A stretch of 64,000 nucleotides of DNA from Hyphodiscus hymeniophilus (taxonomy: Eukaryota > Ascomycota > Leotiomycetes > Helotiales > Hyphodiscaceae). Positions 24,874 through 36,171 of the stretch are shown here, one piece after another. The notes beneath the pieces are model-generated. The model was given only the letters and a program-made list of their open reading frames with translations. It searched no databases and was not told the origin of the DNA. Location: contig VNKQ01000002.1 of NCBI GenBank assembly GCA_016508695.1, forward strand, positions 310,001 through 374,000. Reading direction: 5' to 3'. The stretch's first letter is position 1, and each line of letters starts with the position of its first letter. The translations under genes and the position numbers were made by a program.

Positions 24874-26612
24874 ATTGAATGAGAAGATATTTGGAAAGAC
24901 GTGGGCATGAAATGCTCGTATATTTTGGCTGTAAGGGAACTTTTTAAGCGGAGAAACACCAGGATCTAATCTAATCTCTTGGCGCTAGTTGGAGCATCTT
25001 ACCTTTTCGATTTCCTACAAACAAGTTTTTTTATTATTTCTATTTGAGAACTTCAAATTTGAAGTTCCTTCAATATGGCCTCTACAATCCCCTATAAGCA
25101 TGCTCAAATCAAGATCTATTCAGCTTAGTATTGTAACGGAGGGCATGCTTTCAAGCGGGTCAAACCAACACCCTCTTGCGCTTCTTTCAAACCCAACAAT
25201 GGTCTATAACTACTCACCTCAATCCGATGTCTCTTCTCATGCTATCTCTCACCTCGCTCCCAAGACTCTATCATCCGCAGACAGATGCACAATCTGCAAG
25301 AAAACCCCTGTATCTGAATTGTTATAGCGGCATTGGTGCTATTCATTCTTCCAAGTTCCCATGATGGTTAGAAATCCTTCTTTACCGACACTGATACTAG
25401 TACCGATAACGACATCGACAGCGACAATAGAATTATGTAGGATCGGAAAACGCATGCTCAGCTGAACTAGAGGGGTTACTAAGACAGGCTTACTTTAATC
25501 TATTTAAAAGGCACCAGAGACTTGGGAGATTGGAGGCAAGATGATGGACCGCTTGTTTGGGTCTACCAGACGTTTGCGAAGGTGGATGGGAGAGACGATA
25601 GAATCGCATACAGCGGTATGCAGGTTAGATTTATTCTGGCCGAGCTTACCCTCGAATCGTGTAATACATCGAATCGCATAGCGACCTCGAAATCGCAGAA
25701 CGACATCGAATCGATAACTGCATCGATACCGACATCGATAACGACATCGACAACTCCTATCGACATCGACAACTCCTACTTTTCTTTCCTACTCCCAAAT
25801 AATTCCTTACTTCATACTTACACATTCTCACCTACCAGTGGCTGACTGCCTTGCGGACTGCATGTCGTTGTGCGTCGTTGTCGGTTGCAGTAATCTCATC
25901 GAAGTAGCATTCCCAATTGGAACGCTAAATAGTGTTCATGGTTAAGTGACGTCCAATCTCCGGAAGCGTCTCATAGTTATGCTGCCCTAAGAGAAGACGA
26001 CAGATCCAAGCTTGCGGTTGTGGCTGACCGACGTTGTTCGGTGCATTGATGATTCAAGAAGAGTAAGCAGCCAAGTAGGGGCACGCTGGAGTTCCAAATG
26101 TACAGACTTATCATGTGATCTCAGCGGCATGCATTTCATCCAAGGCTCCCTGGGATCCAAATCGCCAAGATATCTGAGTGATTGGGCCACCTGCATTGGA
26201 GCAGACAGATGGTGTTGGTGTATGATCTTAGAGCAGACAAGGGAAGCATATCAAGCACCTTAGCAACCTGAACTGCAATGTCAATGGAAAGCTCTTCATT
26301 CAGCGTGATGTCTGCCTATCAAAGTATAGCAACCCTCGTATCAGAGAATCCATCTCCCACTTGTAATTCTCTCGTAACGCATATCTCATCAGCTCATCGT
26401 ATACTCGTACATTAGAAAATGTATACCGAAATCCCTCGGAAGAGACCTGGACCAAAAATTGAATTACCGTATTGAAGTCGTTTGCCCGTTCAGAAATCCG
26501 TGTATGCTCGTCCCAAAATTGAGTAATGCCTACCTTAGTTCTCAAATGCACCGACCGCCCTTAACATTCCATGCGAAATAAGTAACTCGAATGAAGCTTG
26601 GATGGTTGCGAT
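24874..26612. other. Intergenic region with degenerate CGACATCGA words
   Basis: No clear gene. Words of the type GACATCGA/TCGATA recur at about 25400-25437 and 25683-25771. A minus-strand frame at 26300-26551 (83 aa, real ATG, reading ...YDELMRYALRENYKWEMD...) looks somewhat protein-like but has no recognised domain. I leave it unassigned. Confidence 0.5.
25683..25771. repeat. Degenerate GACATCGA-type short repeat
   Basis: At least six imperfect copies of (C)GACATCGA/GCATCGATA within 90 bp. Related words occur at 25400-25437, 23210-23300 and, inverted, at 36480-36570. Confidence 0.6.
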
Positions 26613-26809
26613 CTAAAGGAAGAAGGCGACGAATAGTCCTAGAGCAGCGAGTATTGAAGCCGAGTTCATAGCGGCCGAACCTGTGGTGAGGGCTGGTGCG
26701 GTGGTTGTTGGTCCAACGGGTGTGGCTGTTGCACTGGATTCCGCAGGAGATGGGCCGCCTGGACCGCCGGTTGCAAATGTGCCATTGGATGGGGGTACCA
26801 CGGATCCCG
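26613..26809 (-). pseudogene. Detached 3' part of the secreted GPI-type protein gene (serine/threonine linker and GPI signal)
   Basis: C-terminal piece of the gene whose 5' part lies at 33107-34051. The frame reads a Gly/Pro/Ser/Thr-rich linker (GGPGGPSPAESSATATPVG) and then a GPI-attachment-type C terminus: small residues (TTGSAAMNS) followed by a hydrophobic tail (ILAALGLFVAFFL) and a stop at 26613. It has no start codon of its own. It continues in the same frame as the upstream part across the 14-bp duplicated target site, so the two pieces were one gene before the LINE insertion. Confidence 0.85.
26796..26809. repeat. Target-site duplication, left copy (14 bp)
   Basis: TACCACGGATCCCG, identical to 33107-33120. 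It flanks the LINE insertion. Confidence 0.92.
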
Positions 26810-27310
26810 CACCTACAACATTTTTTCTCAAATCGAGTTTTTGCTTACAACTTCTGCTCCTGGCCTGTAAAGGCTACTAATTTGATTGCAAATTCAATCT
26901 AAGTCACCTCTCTGCCATTACATCGCTTTTTTAGTAGTGTTCTAGTCGAAATAGCGGCTTTTACTCCAAATCGTAGAATTACCTCCTCTTAATACGCGGA
27001 TTTTACGCATCCACTAGAACAATTATCCCCTACTAATATCAACCGCGCTACGAAGAGATATTAGTAGAGAACTAACGTTAACCCTCTTCCTATACTCGAC
27101 TTAGGTAATAGTACGAATACTATTAACACTATATCCCTCGCCTTCGGCGTATAGCTCGATATACTCGAAAGCGGATATCGCATTCGCTATAAGGTTATAA
27201 ACGACCTTATACTAAATCTAGATCGCCTTATCGGCTCGTATAAGTAGCTAGAATATAGATACTACGCCTAAGATATTGTCTAGTAGGTTATTAAGTATAT
27301 TACGACCTCT

Positions 27311-28372
27311 ATGTTTGCTACTTCTATTCTTATCAGCGACTATTCTCCCCCGTTATTAGCGCCCAAATCGGTTTCCTTCGGGAAAACTACGTACGCGAGA
27401 GTCGCTACGACCCTAAAAAACTTAAGGGCGAGTATATATTCCTACAAATTAACCCTACTTCCCTCTCTAGAAAGGAATAGCTTTACTTCGGGCTCTAGTA
27501 ATATAAGTACGGCCCCTATTAAACCTAAGCCCTCGAAACAATAGGAAAATAAACGTCTTCTTATCCTAGTCGAACTTACGGCCCTCTTAAATAGGCTAGA
27601 CGCCTTTGCTCTATAATAAGAGCTATATCGTCTCACGGGCCTTACGTCCGACAAAATCCCTTCTATCGATTAGATACGGACGGGGTAGGCTATAAACCTA
27701 GCCGATCTAGCGACTCGGGACCTCTTACTTACTTAAGAGAACACTAAGATTATTATACGTACCTTCTAGGCTACAAACGTCAAGTAACCTAAAATATAAT
27801 ATAATTACGCTATGCCTAGAGTCCCTTTAGTTATATACTAACTAATAGGCGAAGTTATCGAGGTTACGTTAGCCTTAGTAGCTAAAGAGGTATAGGCCTA
27901 AATAAAAGAGAGACTAGTTAGCTACTATACCTCCTAATATAGAATTAACCCGATTACTAGCAAGATTACCTAAATTACCTCCTTTCGGAAGCCCGTATAC
28001 TCCTTTTATCTATTTAATATTAGCAAGCTATTAAAGGCTATTAATAAGAAACCTACTATTATTAGGTATAACCTAGGCTATTAAGGCTATTGCAATCTAG
28101 TAAAGTATACTTGGTACTAACGCTATAAGCACTATAGTAAGAGACAAGACTAGTATAATAGAGCCTCTAGACCAAACTATATATACGCTCCTAAGTACGC
28201 TAACTACTACGGCCTATTCTTAATAGGCCACTAGTTCTGTCTTATAGCACTATACTAGAAGAATAAGAAGATTATTAAGCCTACTAAGAAAGAGCTTAAT
28301 ATTATTCGCCAGCAAGGGGACTAGAAGTACCGAGACGCTATCGCGCCCTAAAACTCGTAACTTTAACCCTAG
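27311..28372 (+). pseudogene. LINE ORF1 (gag-like) remnant
   Basis: Frame with codon starts at 27311+3n reads a protein with TAG/TAA interruptions only. The first 77 codons are free of stops (27311-27541). A probable zinc-knuckle-like part lies at about 28076-28290 (GYCNLVKYT...HYSK...GHQFC), with several expected Cys/His positions altered. The true start may be further upstream and the end further downstream. Role in the parent element: RNA-binding ORF1p. Confidence 0.6.
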
Positions 28373-28802
28373 GCTTAAGGCCTAGCTATTAATATTACTA
28401 TGACGGCAGAACCTATAGCGAGGAAACGCAAGGTCCCCGGTATAGCGGTTACCGCATACGAGAATATAGGCCTAGTAAGCTCGTAGCCTCTTCGATATAG
28501 CTAGTCCTCCTTATTAAGATCACAAGTATCCTCGTCGATAACGTTATTATCGGGCTTTACGTATAGAACCCCTATCGTTCCCCTATATATACCCTTAGGG
28601 CGCACGAAAAGAGAATGTCGGGTCTTTATACGGAGCCTAAACGAAGTTTGCTTAACCTAGGAGTAATATACCTCTAAAGAAGACACTAATATAAATAGCG
28701 ATTAACCTTTATATTAGGATATTAGCCCTAGTATAGCGGCAATCGCTATAATCGATAACCTAGAAACCGTAATATTTACGTATACTAAGTTAACGTCGGC
28801 AA

Positions 28803-31800
28803 GAATACTCCTACTTATAACGCAATTTTAAATATCTCCTTTTTAGAATAAATAAATATAATTTGCGTCTAGGAACTATTTATTTACTCGGACTTTAGGA
28901 TATAGACACACCTTGGCTACTAACTAGTCTCCCTTATAAACTCGTGGGGCAATAGCGATATAGCCTAGCGAGAGCTAGAACGGCCCCGAGTCTTAACGTA
29001 TATACGTAAAGGGTTAAGCCTAAAAGTATAATAACGACGCCCGATTAAAAGCCGTAATATACTTTAGGTTAACGTTAATAGAAACGCTATTCTTAACGTA
29101 TATAAGTAACTTGGCACAATGCTAGTATTATAATATATTATTAACCTTTCCCCCCAGGTAACTACCTTATAGGGGGAGACTTTAACGCGTACTATAATAT
29201 ATTCGAGCCTAGGGTAGAGTCTACTTATTAAGGCGCTTAACTTGTAAAGTAAGCGAGCGATAGTAATATAGACTTTATTAGCTAGCTAAGAGAAGCTATA
29301 TAATAATATAGTTACGTGCTAGACCTTATGTTCTCGAATATCCCCTTTGTAATGACTTGCGTCTGTTACGATATAAATAATAGCTTAAATTACGAGACTT
29401 AAGTAATAATAATCCCCGGTAAAAGAACTATCCCCCTAAAATAATTTTATTACTATATCCCCGAGATAGAGATCTTAAGGTTCGTAGGCCTAGTAGAGAT
29501 CGAAGTCGCTAACTTCCTAAACCTATAGGGGATTACTTTTATAAACGGAATCGACTAGTTTATAAAGTCCCTCGTAGGGGTCTTTAACCGCTTAATTTAT
29601 ACGGTAGGTAAACTAGATCGAGAAAGCGGAATACTAGCCCTATAATAGACTATTAAGTGCGAAGAAGCGTATAGCTACTATATCGCCTATCGGGCAAGTG
29701 GCTCTAAGTAGCCTATTAGAGAAATAATTAACTTTTATACTACGGTCCGGAACGCTAAGAGAGTATACTAGAAGCACGTGCTAAACAATGTCAAAGATAA
29801 CAAATCGCTATATAAAGTTATCGGCTAGTATAAGCTATTAGCTAACCTTGCGTCCCCGCCACTAATTGTTAACGGCGTAGTAGTCGAGGACACTATAGCC
29901 AAGGCAAAAGTATTACGAACCAAGGTCCTAGACTACTTTAGTACTAATAACAACTTAGATTACGACCCTCTTAATAACTAGGAAGGCATAGGGTCACTCG
30001 AATAGGAACTAACTATCTCTCTAGAGGAGGTAGAGCGTAATACTATTAGGGTCTCGAGTACTTTACTAGGAATTAACAAGGTTACGGTACAACTCCTTAA
30101 AGCCTACTAAGATCACGTAAAACACGTGCTCTATACGCTCTTTAACCGCTGCCTCGCCCTTAGCTACTTCCTATAAGCCTAGAAATTAGTAGAGGTAGCT
30201 ATACTCCTAAAGGTAGGACTTGATAAGAAAGACAAGTCGTTAGTACGCTTATAGCAACCTATAGCGCTTCTATTATGCGTTTCTAAGGGACTAGAGAGAG
30301 TTATCGCACGCCGAATAGCGTAGATAGTACTTACTAGCGGGGTCCTTAGCCCTTAGCATAGAGGAGCCCTCCTCAAATAGTCCGCTATAGACCTAGTAGC
30401 CTCCTTTACTTACGATATAGAGTATATATTCTTTAAGGGGCTATAAGTTATAATAATTATAATAGACGTCTAAGGGGCCTTCGACGCTTTACTTACAAGA
30501 CGCCTTTTATAACGAATAATATAGTAAGGCTAGCTACTCCCCCTCTTACGGCTAGTATAGGGCTTCCTTACAAACTATAAGGTACGAGTACGCCTAGAAA
30601 AGGAAATTACTCTATTTTATAGGGTATCTTACAATACCCCGCAAGGCTCTCTACTATCGCTAGTCCTCTATATACTATACCTCGCCAAACTTCTTACGTA
30701 AGACCCCACCCTACGTTTTGGGTATGCCGATAATATATACCTTTATAGAGTCTCTAAGTCCCTAGACGAGAACGTACGACTTCTTACTAAAGACGTCCGT
30801 AGGATTATTAAGTAAGGTAACGCTAATAAGATCTTCTTTACCCTAGAGAAACTCGAAATAATATACCTTTCCCGGTAAAAAGGGTATTATACTCTAAGCT
30901 ATATAATTAGCGTATAACTTACGCTAGAACCTATTACGACGGGCCTAAAGCCTAGAGATTAACTTATACTAAAATAGCTTAGAGTCTAGTTTAACCGAAA
31001 ACTAACCTTTAAAAGATACGTAATAGTAAGGGTAGTTAAGGCTAGGAAAGTGGCCCACTATATTCGAGGCCTTACGCGAATTATAAACGGGCCCCCGGCG
31101 TCCTCTTTTTGCAAGGCCGTTACTACTTGTATATTACCCTTTATACTTTATAGTACCGAAGCCTAATACGGCGGGAGAAGCAAGCCAGCCCGAGAGAATC
31201 GGGCTAGCCGAGAACCTATAGTAAGCGTAAGAACGGGCTAGTATATTAACGTGCTAAACAAGACGTTTACCTTAATAGTAAGGGGAGTACTCCTAATATA
31301 GCGGATAACCCTATATACTATACTATATCGAGACGCTAGTTTACTATTAGCGAAGGTAGCCCTAGAGGAAGTAAAGCTACGGTTTGTAATGCGTCTCTAA
31401 GTAATAGATACTTAATACCTATTAGTTCGGCGCATACCCACCGACCTAATTATACGAGAAAGAGGAGCTAGTATTAATTAGCTCTCTAAGACTAAGATCT
31501 AGCGGCTAGGAGGTATACTCCCCTAAATCCCTAGGCCCTAACTTCGACGCCCGCACTTCTTAAACGGCTACTAAACGGACCTTACGCGGGGACTCGATAA
31601 AGAAATAGCATTTACCGAGTTTAAGATATAGTGGGTAGACCTCTTACTAGCTAACGTTACAATCTTCTTAGACGGCTTTAAGAAGAACCTTCCCGAAGGA
31701 AGGCAAGTAGGCTATAAGTACGCGATATACTAAGGCGGAAAGCAGATTGCAACTAGGTCTAGCGCAATTAATCCGCTATTATATATCTTTGACGCAAAGG

Positions 31801-32560
31801 CGATTAGGGCCTAAGAGGGCCTTAAGTATACTATTAGACTATTACTACTAGTTAGTCGCCAAAGGCTCTAGATATATATCGATAGTACTTCGGTAATCTA
31901 GTGCCTTTACGGGGACGTATCGAACTCGTCTTAATAGGCCTTTTATAACTATCAAGATACTATATAGACTTTTAACGTCTACGTACGTTAGACGCCTAGT
32001 TATACGGGTATCGAAGGCAACAAAGTAGCAGACAAGTTAGTAGACCTTAGATTACAATAAGACTACCCTATCAATAGACTAACCTTAAAACCAACTATTA
32101 GCGGCATACGTTTAGTATATCGCGACCTCAAACGGAAAGTATAAGGCTCTTAGTAGGCCAAGTATAGTACTAAACTCTCGTTATAATATAAGAACTAAAA
32201 CCTAGAATATAGGGTCAAACCCTTGCTAGAACTTAACTTATCCCGCGCGATATTATACTGCCTTCTTGTAATTCGCACTTCACATAGCGACTTCTCCTAG
32301 TATTATACTAAGTTTAACTACCCAGACGCTAAGCTCACGTGCTCTTATAGAGTATGCAAGGGACCTAAGCACATTATATACTACTATAAAATAATATAAA
32401 AGTTCGGCCGCTAGCCCTAGAAACCCTAATCCCCACTAGCTAGTAGGGTAGAGGGACTTAAGTACCTCTTACGCTTACTAGCAACACTATTAGACTTCGC
32501 GAAATTACTAGAAGTCACGGGGTTTTACTCTATAATCTATACCCGTTAGGGCCGGTGTAG
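28803..32560 (+). pseudogene. LINE ORF2 remnant: APE endonuclease, reverse transcriptase, RNase H, zinc knuckle
   Basis: One frame (codon starts divisible by 3) is kept for 3.7 kb with no indel, checked at five points. The endonuclease has IICV*EL (28.86 kb) and GGDFNAYY (29175). The reverse transcriptase has SKGLERVIARRIA (30279), DV*GAFDAL (30465), NTPQGSLLS (about 30636) and GYADN at 30720. RNase H has FLDGFKKNLPEG (31665) and GIEGNKVADKLVDL (about 32010). A C-terminal Cys/His knuckle (CSYRVCKGPKHII) lies near 32340. Stops are TAG/TAA at former Gln or Trp codons. The RT active site YADD is now YADN, itself a G-to-A change in a TpG context. No functional protein can be made. Confidence 0.85.
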
Positions 32561-33103
32561 ATACTATAAGCTTGTAAGCTAGGTCTTATAAGTCTCTCCC
32601 CTCTCCTTTTAATTCTATAGGCAACGTAGTGCCGTCCTGTAGGATATATATTTTGATATTATACTAATATTAAGTTTGAGTCTAGATTTACTAGCTTTTT
32701 TCTATCTATTCGAGTATTAGGGCGATAAAATTACACGAAAACACTAAAAATCAATTTTTTATTTGTCTGGCCTACGGGCCTTAACTCTACTTATCCCAAG
32801 GCTTTAATATCGGTCGCAACTATAACCTTAGACCTATATACGCTTATTCTTTAAGCAACTTATAAGGGATGCCCTCTCTATTTTCTTTAGTCTCTATCCC
32901 GCCTATAGGGGAAAGAGTACACTCGATACGCTAGAGACTGTTTTGGCTACGCAACTACGCTTAAAATGCCTTCTTAAGGGTCTACTTAATGTATATAAAT
33001 ATCCCCAGCTTGGCACGTCCCTATGGCCTTCGGGAGTCTCTAGGGCAGCCAGTTTCACTGGACCCGCTGGACGCAAATAAATATCATTATCATATCATTA
33101 TCA

Positions 33104-34051
33104 TCATACCACGGATCCCGTGGAGAAACCCGTGCCTGTTCCAAGGATGATAGAGGTTGGCTTGCTAGAAGGAAACGGAGAAGAACCAGGTGACGCGACA
33201 GAAGTGTGGATAACAGAGGGAGCTGTGACGATGGATGATGACTTGCTAGAAGTAAGGGGAGAAGACCCATACGACGCGACAGAAGCAAGGACAACGGAGG
33301 GAGAGAGGTCGATCGAGGGGGATTTTGTGGTGGTGTACGAGCTGGTGTAAATTGAAGAGCCAGCCGAACAAATCGTGGTGAATGTCGCGGTGATAATCAA
33401 GCTCACAGTCATATCTTCGCCGTCTGTCGCAGGTCTTTCAGTTGTAGAAGAGACCACGGATGTGGAAGAGGAAGATACAGAGCTCGCCGGCACGCTTGTC
33501 GTAATCGCCGTAGCACTCGTGGTAGAAATGGAGGTGGAAGACGAGAGAAGGCTGGAGGCGGTTGTAGAACTTGAGATGGGATCTTCTGGAGTGCAATCAG
33601 GAAGAGTGAATGTGCCATTGGCATTGCCAGAGGCGCCGTACACTACGCAGCTGCAAAAATTAGCAATGGACAATTATCTCATGTAGTAGTCGCAGCTTAC
33701 TTCTTGGAGCATGCAGCATCGCCACTGGTGGTGGATGTCTGCCAGCATGGGGCATACCACACGTCAAAAGGAGGCTCGCCGGAGAGATTATCATTGCAGT
33801 TGCCTGGTTGTCCGATACCGTTGGAACAGCGAATGATGATGCTGCTTGAGAGGGAGGTGTCGGCACAAAAGGCACCATTGGGATTGTTTGCAGGGCAGGT
33901 GAAGATACCAGTGGTAGAGTTGCTTCGAAAAAAATTAGCATGGTATCAAATCGCTGAGGCAAAAGACTTACTAGGTATAGGCTTCAAGTTGCTGGGCTGC
34001 CACGGCCGTAGCAGCAGCAACGATCATGAGGATAATTGCGAGGGCCTTCAT
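33104..34051 (-). pseudogene. Secreted Cys-rich, Ser/Thr-rich protein, 5' part, truncated by LINE insertion
   Basis: Exons: 34051-33972, 33922-33701 and 33650-33104. The N terminus MKALAIILMIVAAATAVAA is a signal peptide, then a Cys-rich ectodomain (IFTCPANNPNGAFC, IIIRCSNGIGQPGNC, PCWQTSTTSGDAACS, NCVVYGASGNANGTF, LPDC) of about 100 residues, then a long Ser/Thr-rich stalk likely to be O-glycosylated. The reading frame now ends at TGA (33106-33104), which lies in the LINE tail. The original C terminus, with its GPI signal, sits 6.3 kb away at 26613-26809. The truncated product would be secreted but not anchored. The Cys pattern resembles small secreted GPI proteins of plant-associated ascomycetes; I do not recognise a named family. 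Confidence 0.82.
33107..33120. repeat. Target-site duplication, right copy (14 bp)
   Basis: Identical to 26796-26809. It abuts the LINE tail. Confidence 0.92.
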
Positions 34052-35172
34052 CTTGTCTTCTGTGTTGATCGAGTGATTGGATTTGTTGTTCTTTTAATGA
34101 GGGTCTAGGAGACTTCGAAGTGAACGGATGTGGCAGTTTGTTGACTGTGTAACGACAGTGGTTTACAAAGGACGAGTGTGGGTACGCGACTTGTGTACTG
34201 ATGAGTTGGAAAGAGAGGAACGACGATGGTTCTTATAGATTCCACTGGGTGGTTACTCGGGGAAGTGACGGTCTGCACAATGTCACGTAACGCAGGAACT
34301 GACGAGACTAGGTACGGCTGTACAGTACAGACCAGATTTGGATGGCTAGGGCAACTTGACTGAGGTCTTTGACAACACGAGAAAATATAACTCCTATGGA
34401 AATACTTTACTCTACTCAGCTTGTCATATGGGTGTAAGCCATTTAGAAAAGAGGCTGGGGAACTCTTCTTAAGCTTATTCTGATATTTTCGGACGATGAA
34501 GGTAGTCTCTCCATTGTTACCGGTAGTGCCTTACTGCACCCTCGCTAGCCAATCTGTGAAGAAAAGCGGAATATCGGTGAAGAATGACTGGCTCCACCGA
34601 GTCACGATGTGCAAGTGTTCTTCGTACTCGAGCAGTATATTGCACTCCAACATGGTTGAGCCGCCGTTGTCAACAAATGTCGGACCTCTGCGCATTGACA
34701 CGGCAAGAGTGGACTACTGATGGAGGCGAGGTGAGGTGAGGTGAGGTGAGGTGAGGTGAAGTGAGGTGAGGTGAGGATAGGGTGTCGCTTCAAAGGATCC
34801 AGCAGCCAGTGGCTGCTGATGATGCTTCTGACCGCACCAATCGATGTGGTGGACGCTGTGGATCACCGCGGCAAGAAGATGGGCTGTTGGCGGGGCTTGG
34901 TGATGGCGTGAGATCTTCAACTACCTTTTCTTATTGTCGTCTGTCCTGTCCTTCTTTTATATTATCTCACTATCATCCTGATCTTTGCCCCTTTATCGAT
35001 CTATTCCACCAGCAATTCTTCCACAGCAAAGCAGAAGCAGAACAAAGAGCAATCCCTTGCCGAAGACCGCAACCCAGTCCAATCCTCGGCTATTGCCCCG
35101 CTCCAAGTACAGTACAACCAACATCTCGTCTTCAGTCTTCCCAAGTCAAGACGAGCCAAGTCACATCCCACG
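34052..35172. other. Divergent intergenic region with a pentanucleotide repeat
   Basis: Upstream regions of the GPI-type gene (leftward) and the FrnE/DsbA-like gene (rightward). It includes the AGGTG array at about 34727-34777. No gene is recognised. The CT-rich, C/A-rich stretch at 34915-35170 is probably 5' untranslated sequence of the rightward gene. Confidence 0.55.
34727..34777. repeat. AGGTG pentanucleotide microsatellite
   Basis: About ten AGGTG units with one substitution (AAGTG) near the middle. Confidence 0.88.
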
Positions 35173-36171
35173 ATGTACGATTCAACGATTCAGTTTACTC
35201 TAGATACTATATGCCCCTGGTAAGTTTGGCTAACTTGTCTTTCTCTCTAAACGAATCTATTCAAGCCGGTACAGAAGTGGCTGACTCTGCTCAGGACCTT
35301 TCTTGCAAAGCGTCGGTAAGCAATTGCAGTCGACGAATGAAGGACATCCAATTAATCTTAAGCCGCTTTGTATAGACTCGACGAAGGTATGTCATTTGTA
35401 ATCACCTTGCCTCCTCTCACCCAACATTCCGGTGGAAACAAGTCACGTTACACTTTACACTACATCTTATCATGACTCTTCTTGCCTCTGGACTCCATTG
35501 AAGCATTTATTAACAATTCCCAGCTCTTCGCCAGGTCCGTGAATCAGATGCGTCCTCCAAAGTAAACTTTACAGTAAAATTCATGCCCTACCGTAAGTTC
35601 AACGTTCGGCTCCCCTACCTCTCTACTAACACCCCCAGAACTTTATCCCGAGGCCTCCCAAGAAGGCGAAGATAAATACAACTGGTACAAGGAATCCAAA
35701 TACGGCGATTCGGAAGACAAGATGAAAATGTACACCACCCTCATGTCCGCCTACGGTGTCTCCGCAGGGATCGACTACAAGTTCGGCGGCACCGTAGCCA
35801 ACACCCTAAACGCCCACCGCGTGATCCAGCATTTCCAGGAGTCCCTCGGCCCAGAAGTAGCCAACAAGCTGGTGGACTCTCTATACCACCAATATTTCGA
35901 GCAGGAGAAGCATCCTAGCACGGACTCGACGCTATTGGAGGCGTGCAAGGAAGCTGGGGTCCCGGAGAAGGAGGCGAAGGAGATTGTGGGGGATGAGAGT
36001 GAGGGACTCATGGATGTCAAATTGCTGATCCGCGAGCAGGCCGGGAATGGGATTGATAGTGTGCCGTTTATTGTCTTTGAGGGGAAGAAGAGGGATGTGA
36101 CCCTGCAGGGAGCGCAGGAGGTGGAGGATTATGTCAAGGCGTTAAACCAGATCGTCAAGGAGAGTACGTGA
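35173..36171 (+). CDS. DSBA-like thioredoxin-fold oxidoreductase (FrnE / 2-hydroxychromene-2-carboxylate isomerase type)
   Basis: Thioredoxin-fold protein of the FrnE/DsbA-like family, which in bacteria and fungi takes part in dithiol-disulfide or isomerase chemistry in the cytosol. Five exons: 35173-35219, 35295-35315 (21 nt), 35376-35386 (11 nt), 35524-35592 and 35639-36171; phases close to 226 aa. The N terminus is FTLDTICPWTFLAKRRLDEA. The active-site-like CPWT has one Cys, as in the isomerase-like members. C-terminal landmarks are AHRVIQHFQ, LYHQYFEQEKHPSTD and the cis-Pro loop GIDSVPFIVFEGK. The two micro-exons encode WTFLAKR and RLDE. The start is the ATG that gives the complete first beta strand. 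Physiological substrate unknown. Confidence 0.85.

Larger units (their letters stand above)
26810..33106 (+). mobile_element. Tad-like non-LTR (LINE) retrotransposon, full-structure but RIP-mutated
   Basis: A 6.3-kb element with no terminal repeats, flanked by a 14-bp target-site duplication and ending in a short ATCATT/ATCAT-type tail (33080-33106). It has two ORF remnants in Tad-clade order: a gag-like ORF1, then endonuclease-RT-RNase H-zinc-knuckle ORF2. Almost every stop in the ORFs is TAG or TAA and explainable by CpA-to-TpA changes on one strand or the other. In a hand count of 30421-30540 I find about 22 TpA, 1 CpA and 0 TpG. This is the signature of repeat-induced point mutation. The first 120 bp (26810 to about 26930) and the last 110 bp keep normal CpA/TpG and seem hardly mutated. 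The element is inert by these lesions. Confidence 0.93.

Noticed and set aside
26930..33060. TA-rich block without long open frames, considered as centromere or AT isochore
   Set aside because: A single LINE ORF2 frame with endonuclease, RT and RNase H motifs runs through it, with a target-site duplication at its ends. It is a RIP-mutated element, not a structural AT tract.
26810..33106. LTR retrotransposon
   Set aside because: No terminal direct repeats; domain order endonuclease-RT-RNase H and a simple-repeat tail are LINE-like.
34496..34720. Short plus-strand frame next to the AGGTG repeat
   Set aside because: No motif or splice context; it ends in microsatellite-flanking sequence.
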